Positions 1 to 4,495 are shown, counted from the first letter of the stretch. The stretch is DNA of 6,468 nt from JAFTYO01 sp045611785 (GCA_045611785.1 JAZKXV010000013.1:1-6468); one strand, 5' to 3'. The notes: generated by a model from the letters alone, not told the origin. Numbers and translations are program-made.

Positions 1-105
1 CTTGGGTGTGCCCCTCTTTGTGTGTGATACAAGTAATAACGAAAAATTTTGCGAAATTTTTATGAGGGTGGTAGTTACGGGAAAAGTATGGGGGTGGGGT
101 GGGAA

Positions 106-134
106 TTGAAAGTTGTTAGAAATGGGTGTATAAT
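106..134 (+). promoter_or_regulatory. Sigma70/sigmaA-type promoter
   Basis: TTGAAA (106-111) and a perfect TATAAT (129-134) are separated by exactly 17 bases, the optimal spacing for the housekeeping sigma factor. Transcription would start near 141 and run into the leader and the genes at 539 and 657. It lies directly after the first G-rich tract. Nothing else in the first 500 bases matches both hexamers as well. Confidence 0.6.
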
Positions 135-187
135 ATAAAGCACTACAGGCTTAATCAAGACAGGGTGGGGGTGGTTTTTCTCTTTGA

Positions 188-203
188 ATATAATATATTA
201 TAT
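188..203. repeat. 16-bp perfect AT palindrome
   Basis: ATATAATATATTATAT is identical to its own reverse complement. It lies about 50 bases downstream of the predicted transcription start of the promoter at 106-134. It could be a repressor operator in the leader, but palindromes of this kind also occur by chance in AT-rich DNA. Confidence 0.3.
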
Positions 204-330
204 CACTTGTCACTCCTATTTTATCGTGTAAGGGGTTTTTCGTTTCCCCGTCCTTTTTGGGTGTAAGTGTAAGCAACAAACAACCGCTTGCAAAGAACCA
301 AACAAAACTTAATAAAACACAAAGTAAAAA

Positions 331-455
331 CTCAATGTTTTAGAACTTCAACCAAACATTGAACTGACTTTGTAGTCGCACCTGTGAAACTCAGGTAGAT
401 TGGGGCTTTTTCTAGGGCTTGCTATCGAAACTAGGCGACTTTAATAAACTAGGGA
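331..455 (+). ncRNA. Candidate structured leader RNA, family not recognised
   Basis: Several helices can be drawn on the + strand. TCAATGTTT (332-340) pairs perfectly with AAACATTGA (354-362) over 9 bp with a 13-base loop. AGTCGC (374-379) pairs with GCGACT (435-440) and encloses a hairpin ACCTG (380-384)/CAGGT (392-396). Competing pairs also exist: GACT (366-369)/AGTC (374-377), and TTCAA (347-351)/TTGAA (359-363). The octamer AAACTAGG occurs twice, at 428-435 and 446-453. The segment would lie in the 5' untranslated leader of the promoter at 106-134. It does not match the conserved cores of common riboswitches, tRNA, a group I or group II intron, or a tracrRNA that I can recall. It could be a cis-regulatory leader, a small RNA, or only folding by chance. 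Confidence 0.35.
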
Positions 456-490
456 AAAATGTTGTATTAGGTGTGCATTTTTCAAACTAT

Positions 491-522
491 CACTCTAAAA
501 AGGGCGTGACCTTTGCGGAGTG
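491..522 (+). promoter_or_regulatory. Stem-loop just upstream of the first small gene
   Basis: CACTC (491-495) pairs with GAGTG (518-522), and inside it AAAGG (499-503) pairs with CCTTT (510-514) around a six-base loop, with a small symmetric internal loop between the helices. The hairpin ends 16 bases before the ATG at 539, so it could influence initiation there or mark the 3' end of the structured leader. No U-tract follows directly, so it is not a typical intrinsic terminator. Confidence 0.4.
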
Positions 523-538
523 TTAAAAGTAGGAAATT

Positions 539-655
539 ATGAAAAAATCAATGACTATGGAAGAACTCCAAACACTTGCGACAATCTATCGCAACACTTT
601 AAGCGAAAAAACGGCGGACTTTATGACAAGTCAACTTTTTAAGGGGGTATTTTAA
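539..655 (+). CDS. 38-residue small protein, unknown function
   Basis: A short frame begins at an ATG preceded by TAGGA four bases upstream and ends one base before the next gene's ATG at 657; this tight junction is the main support. The product begins MKKSMTMEEL and continues as a probable single amphipathic helix (roughly residues 7-33) ending in F-K-G-V-F. The AAGGGGGTA ribosome binding site of the next gene lies inside its last codons, suggesting translational coupling. ATGs at 551 and 557 are alternative starts but have no better ribosome binding site. The frame's codon use (GAA, AAA, ACA, CTT) resembles the genes downstream. I do not recognise a family. It may be a small protein in its own right or a leader peptide for the gene at 657. 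Confidence 0.55.
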   Translation: MKKSMTMEELQTLATIYRNTLSEKTADFMTSQLFKGVF

Positions 656-656
656 T

Positions 657-953
657 ATGCAACAAGTAAAATTTAATAAACAAATGCAACAACAATATGC
701 ACATTATTTATATCAATTTAATCACCATTATGCACCAACATTGGAGTATTGTTATAATAATCCTAGCATTTTCAAACATAGAGCATACAACTATTGTATG
801 GAATTATACCGCAAACATAACGGGTATGATTTTACAATCATTGGGTATAATTGTATGCAATTTTCAGTAGGATTTTGCTATAATGACAACTATGGAAACA
901 AACATTTTGTGTGGATTACAAAATCATATGATAGAGATTGCATTGTGAAGTAA
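657..953 (+). CDS. Conserved-looking small phage-type protein, unknown function
   Basis: The 98-residue product starts at an ATG placed after AAGGGGGTA (641-649). The N-terminal half is Gln-, Tyr-, His- and Asn-rich and probably helical (residues 1-55), with a slight positive charge. The C-terminal part (about 58-98) reads as beta strands with the pattern I-I-G-Y-N, F-S-V-G-F and F-V-W-I-T-K-S-Y-D-R. That arrangement, a helical front followed by 'G-Y-N...F-S-V-G-F...T...Y', resembles small hypothetical proteins I associate with gut Firmicutes phages, from memory and unverified. No catalytic motif, signal peptide or membrane segment is visible. It is the last gene before the DnaA-box and repeat region, which begins one base after its stop, so a link to replication control is possible but unproven. 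Confidence 0.8.
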   Translation: MQQVKFNKQMQQQYAHYLYQFNHHYAPTLEYCYNNPSIFKHRAYNYCMELYRKHNGYDFTIIGYNCMQFSVGFCYNDNYGNKHFVWITKSYDRDCIVK

Positions 954-954
954 G

Positions 955-987
955 TTATCCACTTATCCACATTTCCACTTTTCCACA
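955..987. promoter_or_regulatory. Four tandem DnaA-box-like sites
   Basis: Four 8-base units run head to tail: TTATCCAC (955-962), TTATCCAC (963-970), ATTTCCAC (971-978) and TTTTCCAC (979-986). Read as 9-mers, 963-971 is the perfect bacterial DnaA box TTATCCACA, 979-987 is TTTTCCACA (fits TTWTNCACA), and 955-963 is TTATCCACT with one mismatch. The third unit is weaker. All face the same way with an 8-base period, which is unusually tight. The array begins directly after the stop codon at 951-953. Confidence 0.6.
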
Positions 988-994
988 CAAAATC

Positions 995-1079
995 ATTTTT
1001 ACAAAAATTTTTACAAAAATTTTTACAAAAAAAATCGCTATATACCCCGAAAATTCGTTCATTTTTACAATTTTTACAA
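995..1079 (+). repeat. Left iteron arm, five direct copies of ATTTTTACAA
   Basis: Perfect ATTTTTACAA copies start at 995, 1007, 1019, 1061 and 1070. The first three have a 12-base period; the last two overlap by one base with a 9-base period. A degenerate further copy (T-run then ATAA) follows at about 1079-1090. Between the two groups is the only GC-containing patch, TATACCCCGAAAATTCG at about 1041-1057. The same decamer recurs reversed at 1174-1276. Confidence 0.7.
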
Positions 1080-1152
1080 TTTTTTTATAAAACTATTTAG
1101 AAATAAAAAAAGAGTATATATACACAACAACTACCACATACAACATATAGAG

Positions 1153-1167
1153 TGAAAATAGTTTTCA
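1153..1167. repeat. Short inverted repeat in the AT-rich core
   Basis: TGAAAA (1153-1158) and TTTTCA (1162-1167) form perfect 6-bp arms around TAG. It lies between the two iteron arms, close to the right arm, and could be a protein-binding half-site pair or simple hairpin. The arms are short enough to occur by chance in AT-rich DNA. Confidence 0.35.
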
Positions 1168-1173
1168 AAATTT

Positions 1174-1276
1174 TTGTAAAAATTGTAAAAACTTGCCATT
1201 TTTCAGGGCATTCCGCCAAAAAAACTGTAAAAATTTTTATAAAAATAAAATGCAATTCTGTAAAAATTGTAAAAAT
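1174..1276 (-). repeat. Right iteron arm, five inverted copies of the decamer
   Basis: On the + strand, TTGTAAAAAT (the reverse complement of the left-arm unit) occurs at 1174-1183 and 1267-1276, with one-mismatch copies at 1183-1192 (TTGTAAAAAC), 1225-1234 and 1258-1267 (CTGTAAAAAT). Two pairs (1174/1183 and 1258/1267) overlap by one base with a 9-base period, the same spacing as the 1061/1070 pair of the left arm. The arms are therefore a rough mirror image around about 1130. Confidence 0.7.
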
Positions 1277-1324
1277 CGCAAAAAATTTTTATCAAAAAAA
1301 AGAGGAAATCACAAAATCACATTG

Positions 1325-1330
1325 TATAAT
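1325..1330 (+). promoter_or_regulatory. Possible -10 element of the main operon promoter
   Basis: A perfect TATAAT lies 43 bases before the ATG at 1373, at the right place to drive the long gene array. The -35 position (about 1302-1307, GAGGAA) does not resemble TTGACA, so the promoter would be weak or need an activator. Iteron copies end about 50 bases upstream, where an activator or repressor might bind. Confidence 0.35.
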
Positions 1331-1361
1331 AATAGTGTAGGCAACTACAAAAACAAAAAAA

Positions 1362-1366
1362 GGGGT
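1362..1366 (+). promoter_or_regulatory. AAAAGGGGTA-type ribosome binding site deciding the start at 1373
   Basis: A run of A followed by GGGGT ends seven bases before ATG 1373. The same block precedes the ATGs at 657, 1711, 1926, 2248, 3654 and 3913 with six to nine bases between the last G and the ATG, except at 657, where it has five Gs. It supports starting this frame at 1373 rather than at the ATG at 1193 inside the repeat region. Confidence 0.65.
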
Positions 1367-1372
1367 AAAACT

Positions 1373-1696
1373 ATGGAAAAAACAACAAAATACATTTTAA
1401 CTATTGGACTTAATGACAAAGACACAAAAATCCAAAAATACGACACAATCACAGCATATAAACTTATCGAAAATGTCCTCCAACAATATACGGAGGGTTA
1501 TACTATCGTGCAAGCAACGGGCGGTTATAAGCACGACAACGGCGAGTGGGTTAGCGAACCCTCACTCCGTGTAGAACTCTTGTTTGTAAATGAGTTGACT
1601 TGTAGAATTATAGCAAACAAAATCAAAAGTCCTGACTTGCTTAACCAAGAGAGTATTGCTTTTGAGATTATCGAAAGCAATTCAGCACTTATATAA
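1373..1696 (+). CDS. Small phage/mobile-element protein with probable ferredoxin-like fold
   Basis: The 107-residue product starts MEKTTKYILT. The frame is open back to 1193, but the upstream part only translates the iteron repeats and lacks a ribosome binding site, whereas GGGGT sits seven bases before ATG 1373. Predicted order is strand (Y-I-L-T-I-G-L, 7-13), helix (about 27-40), strand (Y-T-I-V-Q-A-T-G-G-Y, 43-52), strand (S-L-R-V-E-L-L-F-V, 64-72), helix (about 74-90), strand (S-I-A-F-E-I-I, 94-100), a beta-alpha-beta-beta-alpha-beta pattern. The 'L-N-D-K-D-T-K', 'A-T-G-x-Y-K-H-D-N-G' and 'L-N-Q-E-S-I-A' stretches resemble hypothetical proteins of Firmicutes phages and plasmids as I remember them. 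No catalytic residue set is evident. As first gene after the candidate origin it heads the main operon. Function unknown. Confidence 0.8.
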   Translation: MEKTTKYILTIGLNDKDTKIQKYDTITAYKLIENVLQQYTEGYTIVQATGGYKHDNGEWVSEPSLRVELLFVNELTCRIIANKIKSPDLLNQESIAFEIIESNSALI

Positions 1697-1710
1697 AAGG
1701 GGTAAAAAAT

Positions 1711-1908
1711 ATGAGATATGATGAATTATACGAACATTTGAATTTTAATTTAGATTATCGTATTACACATAAAAATTTACACAAAGCACTTATAGTCTTA
1801 CAAAAGCAATTAAACGAAAATCCAACAAATATAAAATCGATATATGATTATCTTGACTTATTTGATGGCGAGGATTTGATTGATATTTTTATGCAACTAC
1901 ACATATAA
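1711..1908 (+). CDS. 65-residue helical protein, unknown function
   Basis: The gene starts 14 bases after the previous stop, with AAAAGGGGTA ending eight bases before the ATG. The product begins MRYDELYEHL and appears mostly helical: about residues 20-36 (N-L-H-K-A-L-I-V-L-Q-K-Q-L), a loop with N-P-T-N, and about 40-62 (S-I-Y-D-Y-L-D-L-F ... D-I-F-M-Q-L). Two antiparallel helices would make a small helical hairpin, of the sort seen in protein-binding inhibitors or subunits, but no family is recognised. It has no Cys and no membrane segment. The evidence that it is real is its position, ribosome binding site and codon use. Confidence 0.7.
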   Translation: MRYDELYEHLNFNLDYRITHKNLHKALIVLQKQLNENPTNIKSIYDYLDLFDGEDLIDIFMQLHI

Positions 1909-1925
1909 AAAAGGGGTATTATAAA

Positions 1926-2234
1926 ATGATAACAAAAACACAAGTAAACAAAATTATCACAACATATTGTAAAGAAAATAACATATCAAAAAAGGAATAT
2001 TCACTATTTCCATTGTATATACATTTAGACGGGTTTTCGCACTCTATCGGGTTTATAAACGAACGACCTAAAAAAGACACAAGATATTGTGACTATGTTA
2101 GTGTTGGTTATAGCGGTTATACTTGCAACTCTTGGGGAGCAGAAAACGACCACCAACGAAAACTAGCAATCAAAATACTTGCGACAATACCACACTATTG
2201 TCACCAACATAATGCAATAGAAATTTTATTTTAA
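1926..2234 (+). CDS. 102-residue protein, unknown function
   Basis: The ATG follows AAAAGGGGTATT by the usual short gap, 17 bases after the preceding stop. Residues 1-24 look helical (T-Q-V-N-K-I-I-T-T-Y-C-K-E-N). Residues 27-65 read as beta strands with many Tyr, Gly and Ser residues (L-Y-I-H-L-D-G-F-S-H-S-I-G-F, Y-V-S-V-G-Y-S-G-Y). Residues 73-92 are a helix (H-Q-R-K-L-A-I-K-I-L). There are four Cys (about 15, 55, 67 and 92) and several His, but not in CxxC pairs, so zinc binding is not indicated. The product is slightly basic, unlike most proteins downstream. Not recognised. Confidence 0.75.
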   Translation: MITKTQVNKIITTYCKENNISKKEYSLFPLYIHLDGFSHSIGFINERPKKDTRYCDYVSVGYSGYTCNSWGAENDHQRKLAIKILATIPHYCHQHNAIEILF

Positions 2235-2247
2235 AAAGGGGTAAAAT

Positions 2248-2523
2248 ATGACATTGAAAGAATTATTTGAAAAAGAGCAAGATTATCAATTGATTATCAA
2301 GATACCAAAATCAAGATATAGTTTATATGTTGAGGGTTTGAACGAGTTTGGAGAAATGATTTCTAACGACTTTGATATTGAAAAAATCAAAACATTTTGT
2401 ATTGAGATATTTGATAGTGAGGAACTAGATTATATTGCCACTATTGATAGTTTTAATATTAAGTTGACTGATAATATAAACACTCTATTTGAAAAAGCAA
2501 ACAAGTATATTGAAGAGGTGTAA
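2248..2523 (+). CDS. 91-residue acidic protein, unknown function
   Basis: It starts six bases after the GGGG of an AAAAAGGGGTA site and 13 bases after the previous stop. The product begins MTLKELFEKE. It has about 20 acidic against 10 basic residues and is the first clearly acidic product in the array. Predicted elements are a helix (3-10), strands (Q-L-I-I-K-I, 14-19; S-L-Y-V-E-G-L, 25-31), a helix (D-I-E-K-I-K-T-F-C-I-E-I-F, 43-55), a strand around Y-I-A-T-I (62-66) and a final helix (N-T-L-F-E-K-A-N-K-Y-I-E-E, 78-90). This alpha-beta layout could be a small interaction domain. Its last codons carry the GAGGTG ribosome binding site of the next gene. No family recognised. Confidence 0.75.
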   Translation: MTLKELFEKEQDYQLIIKIPKSRYSLYVEGLNEFGEMISNDFDIEKIKTFCIEIFDSEELDYIATIDSFNIKLTDNINTLFEKANKYIEEV

Positions 2524-2524
2524 A

Positions 2525-2722
2525 ATGTTAAAACACAAGAGATATAATGCTATAAAACTTGCAGAAGATAATGACTTATCTTATTTATTCACGGACATTT
2601 TGAGACAAACAACAATCGCAAAACTTGTAGAATATAATAGCGATATAACAAAGCAAGATTTTATCAATAATGCACTTAAAATATGTAAAATGTTATTGGA
2701 AAGGAGTATAGAAGAATTATGA
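2525..2722 (+). CDS. 65-residue helical protein, unknown function
   Basis: The start chosen is ATG 2525, one base after the previous stop, because GAGG (2515-2518) lies six bases upstream; an in-frame start at 2489 would overlap the previous gene by 35 bases without such a site. The product begins MLKHKRYNAI and seems helical throughout: 7-17, 19-39 (S-Y-L-F-T-D-I-L-R-Q-T-T-I-A-K-L) and 46-64 (Q-D-F-I-N-N-A-L-K-I-C-K-M-L-L-E). Its stop overlaps the next ATG in ATGA, implying coupled translation. From here on the ribosome binding sites are mostly of the ordinary type. Function unknown. Confidence 0.7.
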   Translation: MLKHKRYNAIKLAEDNDLSYLFTDILRQTTIAKLVEYNSDITKQDFINNALKICKMLLERSIEEL

Positions 2723-2958
2723 GATTTATAGAAGAAAAATTTGTAGAAGATTTTAATGATTTGTATAGAATTTGTTGGAGCGGAGCAAGAGATAGACTTG
2801 ATGAAATATTCAACAACGACCTAGAAGAAGAGTTTATGGAATATTTGAGAGAAAACTTTTTTGAAGATAGAGATTATACAACAACGGACTTGAACGACTT
2901 TATTTGGTTTGAGTGTGATGATTGGATTGAAGAACATAAGGAGAGTGAAGATGAGTAG
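2719..2958 (+). CDS. Very acidic small protein of the 'W-S-G-A / L-N-D-F-I-W-F-E' type
   Basis: It starts in an ATGA overlap with the previous gene, with AAGGAG (2701-2706) twelve bases upstream. The 79-residue product has about 28 acidic and 8 basic residues. Key blocks are W-S-G-A-R-D-R-L-D-E-I (20-30), a helix with L-E-E-E-F-M-E-Y-L (35-43), and D-L-N-D-F-I-W-F-E-C-D-D-W-I (57-70). From memory, this W-S-G-A followed by an acidic helix and L-N-D-F/L-x-W-F-E ending recurs in hypothetical proteins of Clostridia phages and integrative elements; I cannot verify it here. No function is known to me. The strong negative charge could suit a DNA mimic or a binder of a basic host protein, which is only inference. 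Confidence 0.75.
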   Translation: MRFIEEKFVEDFNDLYRICWSGARDRLDEIFNNDLEEEFMEYLRENFFEDRDYTTTDLNDFIWFECDDWIEEHKESEDE

Positions 2959-3202
2959 TGTTTATGTTTTGTTAATGGTAGATATAACATTGGATTATGA
3001 GAACACACATACTTATGTTTTTGACACCAAAGAAAAAGCAAGAGAAAAGTTAAAAGAATTACGAGAAGATTTTGAAACTTATTCAATGACTGAAAGTTTT
3101 ATTGTTGAAGAAAATAACAAAGATTATTATTGTGCTTATGAATATGGAAGATATGTTGAAAATCATTATATGTTAAAAATTGAGAAAAAGGAGATTTTGT
3201 GA
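2951..3202 (+). CDS. Small protein, paralogue A of the V-Y-V-L family
   Basis: The start is ATG 2951, seven bases after AAGGAG (2938-2943), overlapping the previous gene by eight bases. An in-frame start at 2909 would lengthen the overlap and lacks a site. The 83-residue product has a first strand S-V-Y-V-L-L-M-V-D (3-11), then Y-V-F-D-T-K-E-K-A-R-E-K-L-K-E-L (22-37), strand then helix, and ends with Y-Y-C-A-Y-E-Y-G-R-Y (59-68) and a strand M-L-K-I-E. The same order occurs in the products at 4485 and 4801, so these are probably diverged copies. Small phage proteins of the form 'V-Y-V-L...G-V-F-S-S-K-E-K-A...' are common in Firmicutes mobile elements as I recall them; the function is unknown. 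Confidence 0.75.
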   Translation: MSSVYVLLMVDITLDYENTHTYVFDTKEKAREKLKELREDFETYSMTESFIVEENNKDYYCAYEYGRYVENHYMLKIEKKEIL

Positions 3203-3651
3203 TGAGAGTAAAAATTAAGGAAGATTTGAGATTTACGGAAGATTATTTTGGAGTAGTTTTTGAAATGAGAGAAATGAAAGGAAAAACATACAAAGTAAAT
3301 GATTGTGTTGACGATTTTGATACACCATATTATATTATCAATGGTTGGCACTTTGACAAACGAGATTGTGAGATTGTTGATGATTATATGTTTGTAGACA
3401 ATAAAACAATGAAATATTTAGACGGATTTGTGATTGACTTATCCACAACTGAAAAAGTTTATTACGAACTTGAAAATGTTGTCCACGATATTGAAGATAG
3501 AGTTGATATTTATAGGACAATGACAATTGAAGAAATGAGAGAGTTTATTCTTGAATATTATGCGACAACATATCAAGACGACTATATTATGTGGGTTGCA
3601 CCAAATGTATATAGAATTATAGAGCGAGATTTGTTTGTTAAAAGGGGTTAA
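3202..3651 (+). CDS. 149-residue two-part protein with possible SH3-like N-terminus
   Basis: ATG 3202 is preferred because AAGGAG (3188-3193) lies eight bases upstream; its A is shared with the stop of the previous gene. A GTG at 3199 is in frame but closer to the site. Residues 1-59 look like a small beta barrel: M-R-V-K-I-K-E-D-L, then M-K-G-K-T-Y-K-V (25-32), Y-Y-I-I-N-G-W-H-F (43-51) and D-C-E-I-V (55-59), a pattern typical of SH3-like domains in small phage proteins. Residues 60-149 are acidic and mostly helical (about 80-100 and 107-122). The gene contains a perfect TTATCCACA at 3439-3447, probably by chance. Its last codons contain the AAAAGGGGTT ribosome binding site of the next gene. 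No enzymatic motif is visible. Confidence 0.75.
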   Translation: MRVKIKEDLRFTEDYFGVVFEMREMKGKTYKVNDCVDDFDTPYYIINGWHFDKRDCEIVDDYMFVDNKTMKYLDGFVIDLSTTEKVYYELENVVHDIEDRVDIYRTMTIEEMREFILEYYATTYQDDYIMWVAPNVYRIIERDLFVKRG

Positions 3652-3653
3652 TT

Positions 3654-3911
3654 ATGTTGGTTAAGTTTCAAAATTTGTTGACTGATGAGATTGAGTTTGG
3701 TCTCTATATCGACCAACAAGTGATTTGTCTTTGTTGCGGAACAAAATACGAAGAAGACGAGTTTGATATTATCGAAAGTTATTGCGAGTGTGATATGTTG
3801 AATAAATTGTTTACTAAATGTTTGGATTTAGAGAGAACACTCCACGAACAAGGTTATGATGACACATTAGAAGAGATTTTTCAAAATATAATAAGAGATT
3901 TAGGGGTATGA
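3654..3911 (+). CDS. Possible zinc-binding small protein
   Basis: The ATG lies two bases after the previous stop and six after the GGGG of AAAAGGGGTT. The 85-residue product has a Cys cluster: C-L-C-C-G at 25-29 and C-E-C at 44-46, i.e. a CxxC (25, 28) and a CxC pair, separated by 15 residues of beta-like sequence (Y-E-E-D-E-F-D-I-I). Four of the five Cys could bind one zinc ion in a ribbon. The N-terminus (L-V-K-F-Q-N-L-L, E-F-G-L-Y-I) appears beta-stranded, and the C-terminus (about 47-83) is helical and acidic. Similar 'C-x-C-C-G-x-x-(Y/F)-E' proteins occur in gut phages as I remember. It might bind nucleic acid or protein; metal binding is inferred from the Cys spacing only. Confidence 0.75.
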   Translation: MLVKFQNLLTDEIEFGLYIDQQVICLCCGTKYEEDEFDIIESYCECDMLNKLFTKCLDLERTLHEQGYDDTLEEIFQNIIRDLGV

Positions 3912-3912
3912 A

Positions 3913-4260
3913 ATGGAAGAGAAAATTAGATTATTGATTGCGAATTTTATGGAGCATAATTCTACACTTACAAAACTTGAAAATGAAGATTGGTATAATG
4001 TAGAAAACGGATTGGTTAATATGCTTATAAATGATGACACACTCCGTTTCCTTATTTATAGGAGTGTAGAACAAGAATATCATAAAGAAGACATTAGAAA
4101 CGAAATTGAGTATATGAACGATAATGAAGACACAAAAATTACACTTACTGACGACCTCTTACACGACATCTTGGTTGATTATGAGGAGTTTTTAGGTGAC
4201 GGAGAAGAGTGGCATTATAAATTAAAGGAGGCAATTAGTAGAAATGTATATGAGTGTTAG
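3913..4260 (+). CDS. 115-residue acidic protein, unknown function
   Basis: It starts one base after the previous stop, six bases after GGGG (3903-3906); this is the last use of the GGGG-type site in the window. The product begins MEEKIRLLIA, has about 29 acidic and 11 basic residues, and is predicted largely helical: 1-14, 28-38 (V-E-N-G-L-V-N-M-L-I), 41-68 (T-L-R-F-L-I-Y-R-S-V-E-Q-E-Y) and 78-93 (T-D-D-L-L-H-D-I-L-V-D-Y-E-E-F-L). It ends with a helix reaching the stop. Its final codons contain a strong GGAGG (4227-4231) for the next gene, with which it overlaps by 17 bases. No family recognised. Confidence 0.75.
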   Translation: MEEKIRLLIANFMEHNSTLTKLENEDWYNVENGLVNMLINDDTLRFLIYRSVEQEYHKEDIRNEIEYMNDNEDTKITLTDDLLHDILVDYEEFLGDGEEWHYKLKEAISRNVYEC

Positions 4261-4495
4261 AGAATTGAACGAAGAGCAATTATTACAACTAAAATGGACA
4301 CTTTTCAATGATTGGGATAATGCTGATGAGTATAGTATTTTTTACGACAACGGCGATAGTTTGACACAACAAGAAATAGAGATTTTAGATAATGCTTGTA
4401 GTGGTGACGAGATACCAAATGAAATTGTGTATAAACTTTATGACGGAATAACTTTTGTCGAAGAAGATTTTTGGAGTGTGTATGATGAAGAATAA
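4244..4495 (+). CDS. Widespread-type small protein, 'V-R-E-L-N / Y-D-G-I-x-F-x-x-x-D-F'
   Basis: GGAGG (4227-4231) lies twelve bases before ATG 4244; ATG 4250, two codons on, is a possible alternative. The 83-residue product has an N-terminal helix M-S-V-R-E-L-N-E-E-Q-L-L-Q-L-K (3-17) and a C-terminal block G-D-E-I-P-N-E-I-V-Y-K-L-Y-D-G-I-T-F-V (54-72), followed by E-E-D-F-W. This beginning and end closely match, from memory, a very common hypothetical protein of Clostridia phages and conjugative elements (V-R-E-L-x-x-x-Q-L-x-x-L-K ... A-D-E-I-V-S-D ... Y-x-G-I-x-F-x-x-x-D-F-F). This member has a longer middle part. The function of the family is unknown to me. It is one of the best clues that the host is a Clostridia-type Firmicute. 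Confidence 0.8.
   Translation: MYMSVRELNEEQLLQLKWTLFNDWDNADEYSIFYDNGDSLTQQEIEILDNACSGDEIPNEIVYKLYDGITFVEEDFWSVYDEE

Larger units (their letters stand above)
1..538. other. Gene-free leader region with promoter and structured segment
   Basis: No reading frame here has both useful length and a ribosome binding site; the longest frames opening at the ATGs near 62 and 89 stop after about 15 codons. The stretch contains an 8-bp inverted repeat (AAAAATTT at 42-49, AAATTTTT at 54-61), two G-rich tracts (about 64-103 and 161-174), a sigma70-like promoter (106-134), a 16-bp AT palindrome (188-203) and a block of potential stem-loops (332-522). It is more G-rich and less uniform in composition than the gene array downstream. 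It is best read as a control region with a long untranslated leader for the genes at 539 and 657. Whether a gene lies just left of the window cannot be seen. Confidence 0.6.
954..1372. other. Candidate replication origin or large operator
   Basis: This non-coding stretch separates the first two genes from the main array. In order it has four tandem DnaA-box-like 8-mers (955-987), five direct copies of an AT-rich decamer (995-1079), an AT-rich core (about 1080-1170) with a 15-bp hairpin sequence (1153-1167), five copies of the same decamer in the opposite orientation (1174-1276), and a possible -10 element at 1325-1330. DnaA boxes next to iterons and AT-rich DNA are the usual build of theta-type plasmid and phage-plasmid origins. 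No Rep protein gene lies in the window, so the initiator would have to be encoded elsewhere or be the host DnaA. The alternative is an operator bound cooperatively by a phage regulator, since it sits immediately upstream of a long operon. Frames across it (about 1152-1340 and 1193-1372) are repeat artefacts. Confidence 0.5.

Noticed and set aside
231..256. GGGG...CCCC followed by a T-run, resembling a terminator
   Set aside because: Only four base pairs around a ten-base loop of mostly T, with GTCC between stem and T-run; too weak to call.
331..400. GTTTTAGA-like stretch (336-344) suggesting a CRISPR repeat or tracrRNA
   Set aside because: There is only one copy, no spaced repeats and no Cas9 gene; the downstream stems do not follow the tracrRNA pattern.
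428..453. Direct repeat AAACTAGG (two copies, 18 bases apart) as a possible attachment site
   Set aside because: It is too short, with no integrase gene or tRNA nearby.
1152..1340. Open frame with a Lys/Ile-rich product starting at GTG 1152
   Set aside because: It translates the TTGTAAAAAT repeats into a low-complexity V-K-I series, has no ribosome binding site, and overlaps the better explained repeat region.
1193..1372. N-terminal extension of the gene at 1373 with C-K-N-C-K-N-type repeats
   Set aside because: The Cys/Lys/Asn pattern is the iteron sequence read in this frame; the ribosome binding site points to ATG 1373.
3439..3447. Perfect DnaA box TTATCCACA
   Set aside because: It is a single copy inside a coding region (codons for L-S-T-T) with no AT-rich neighbours, likely by chance.
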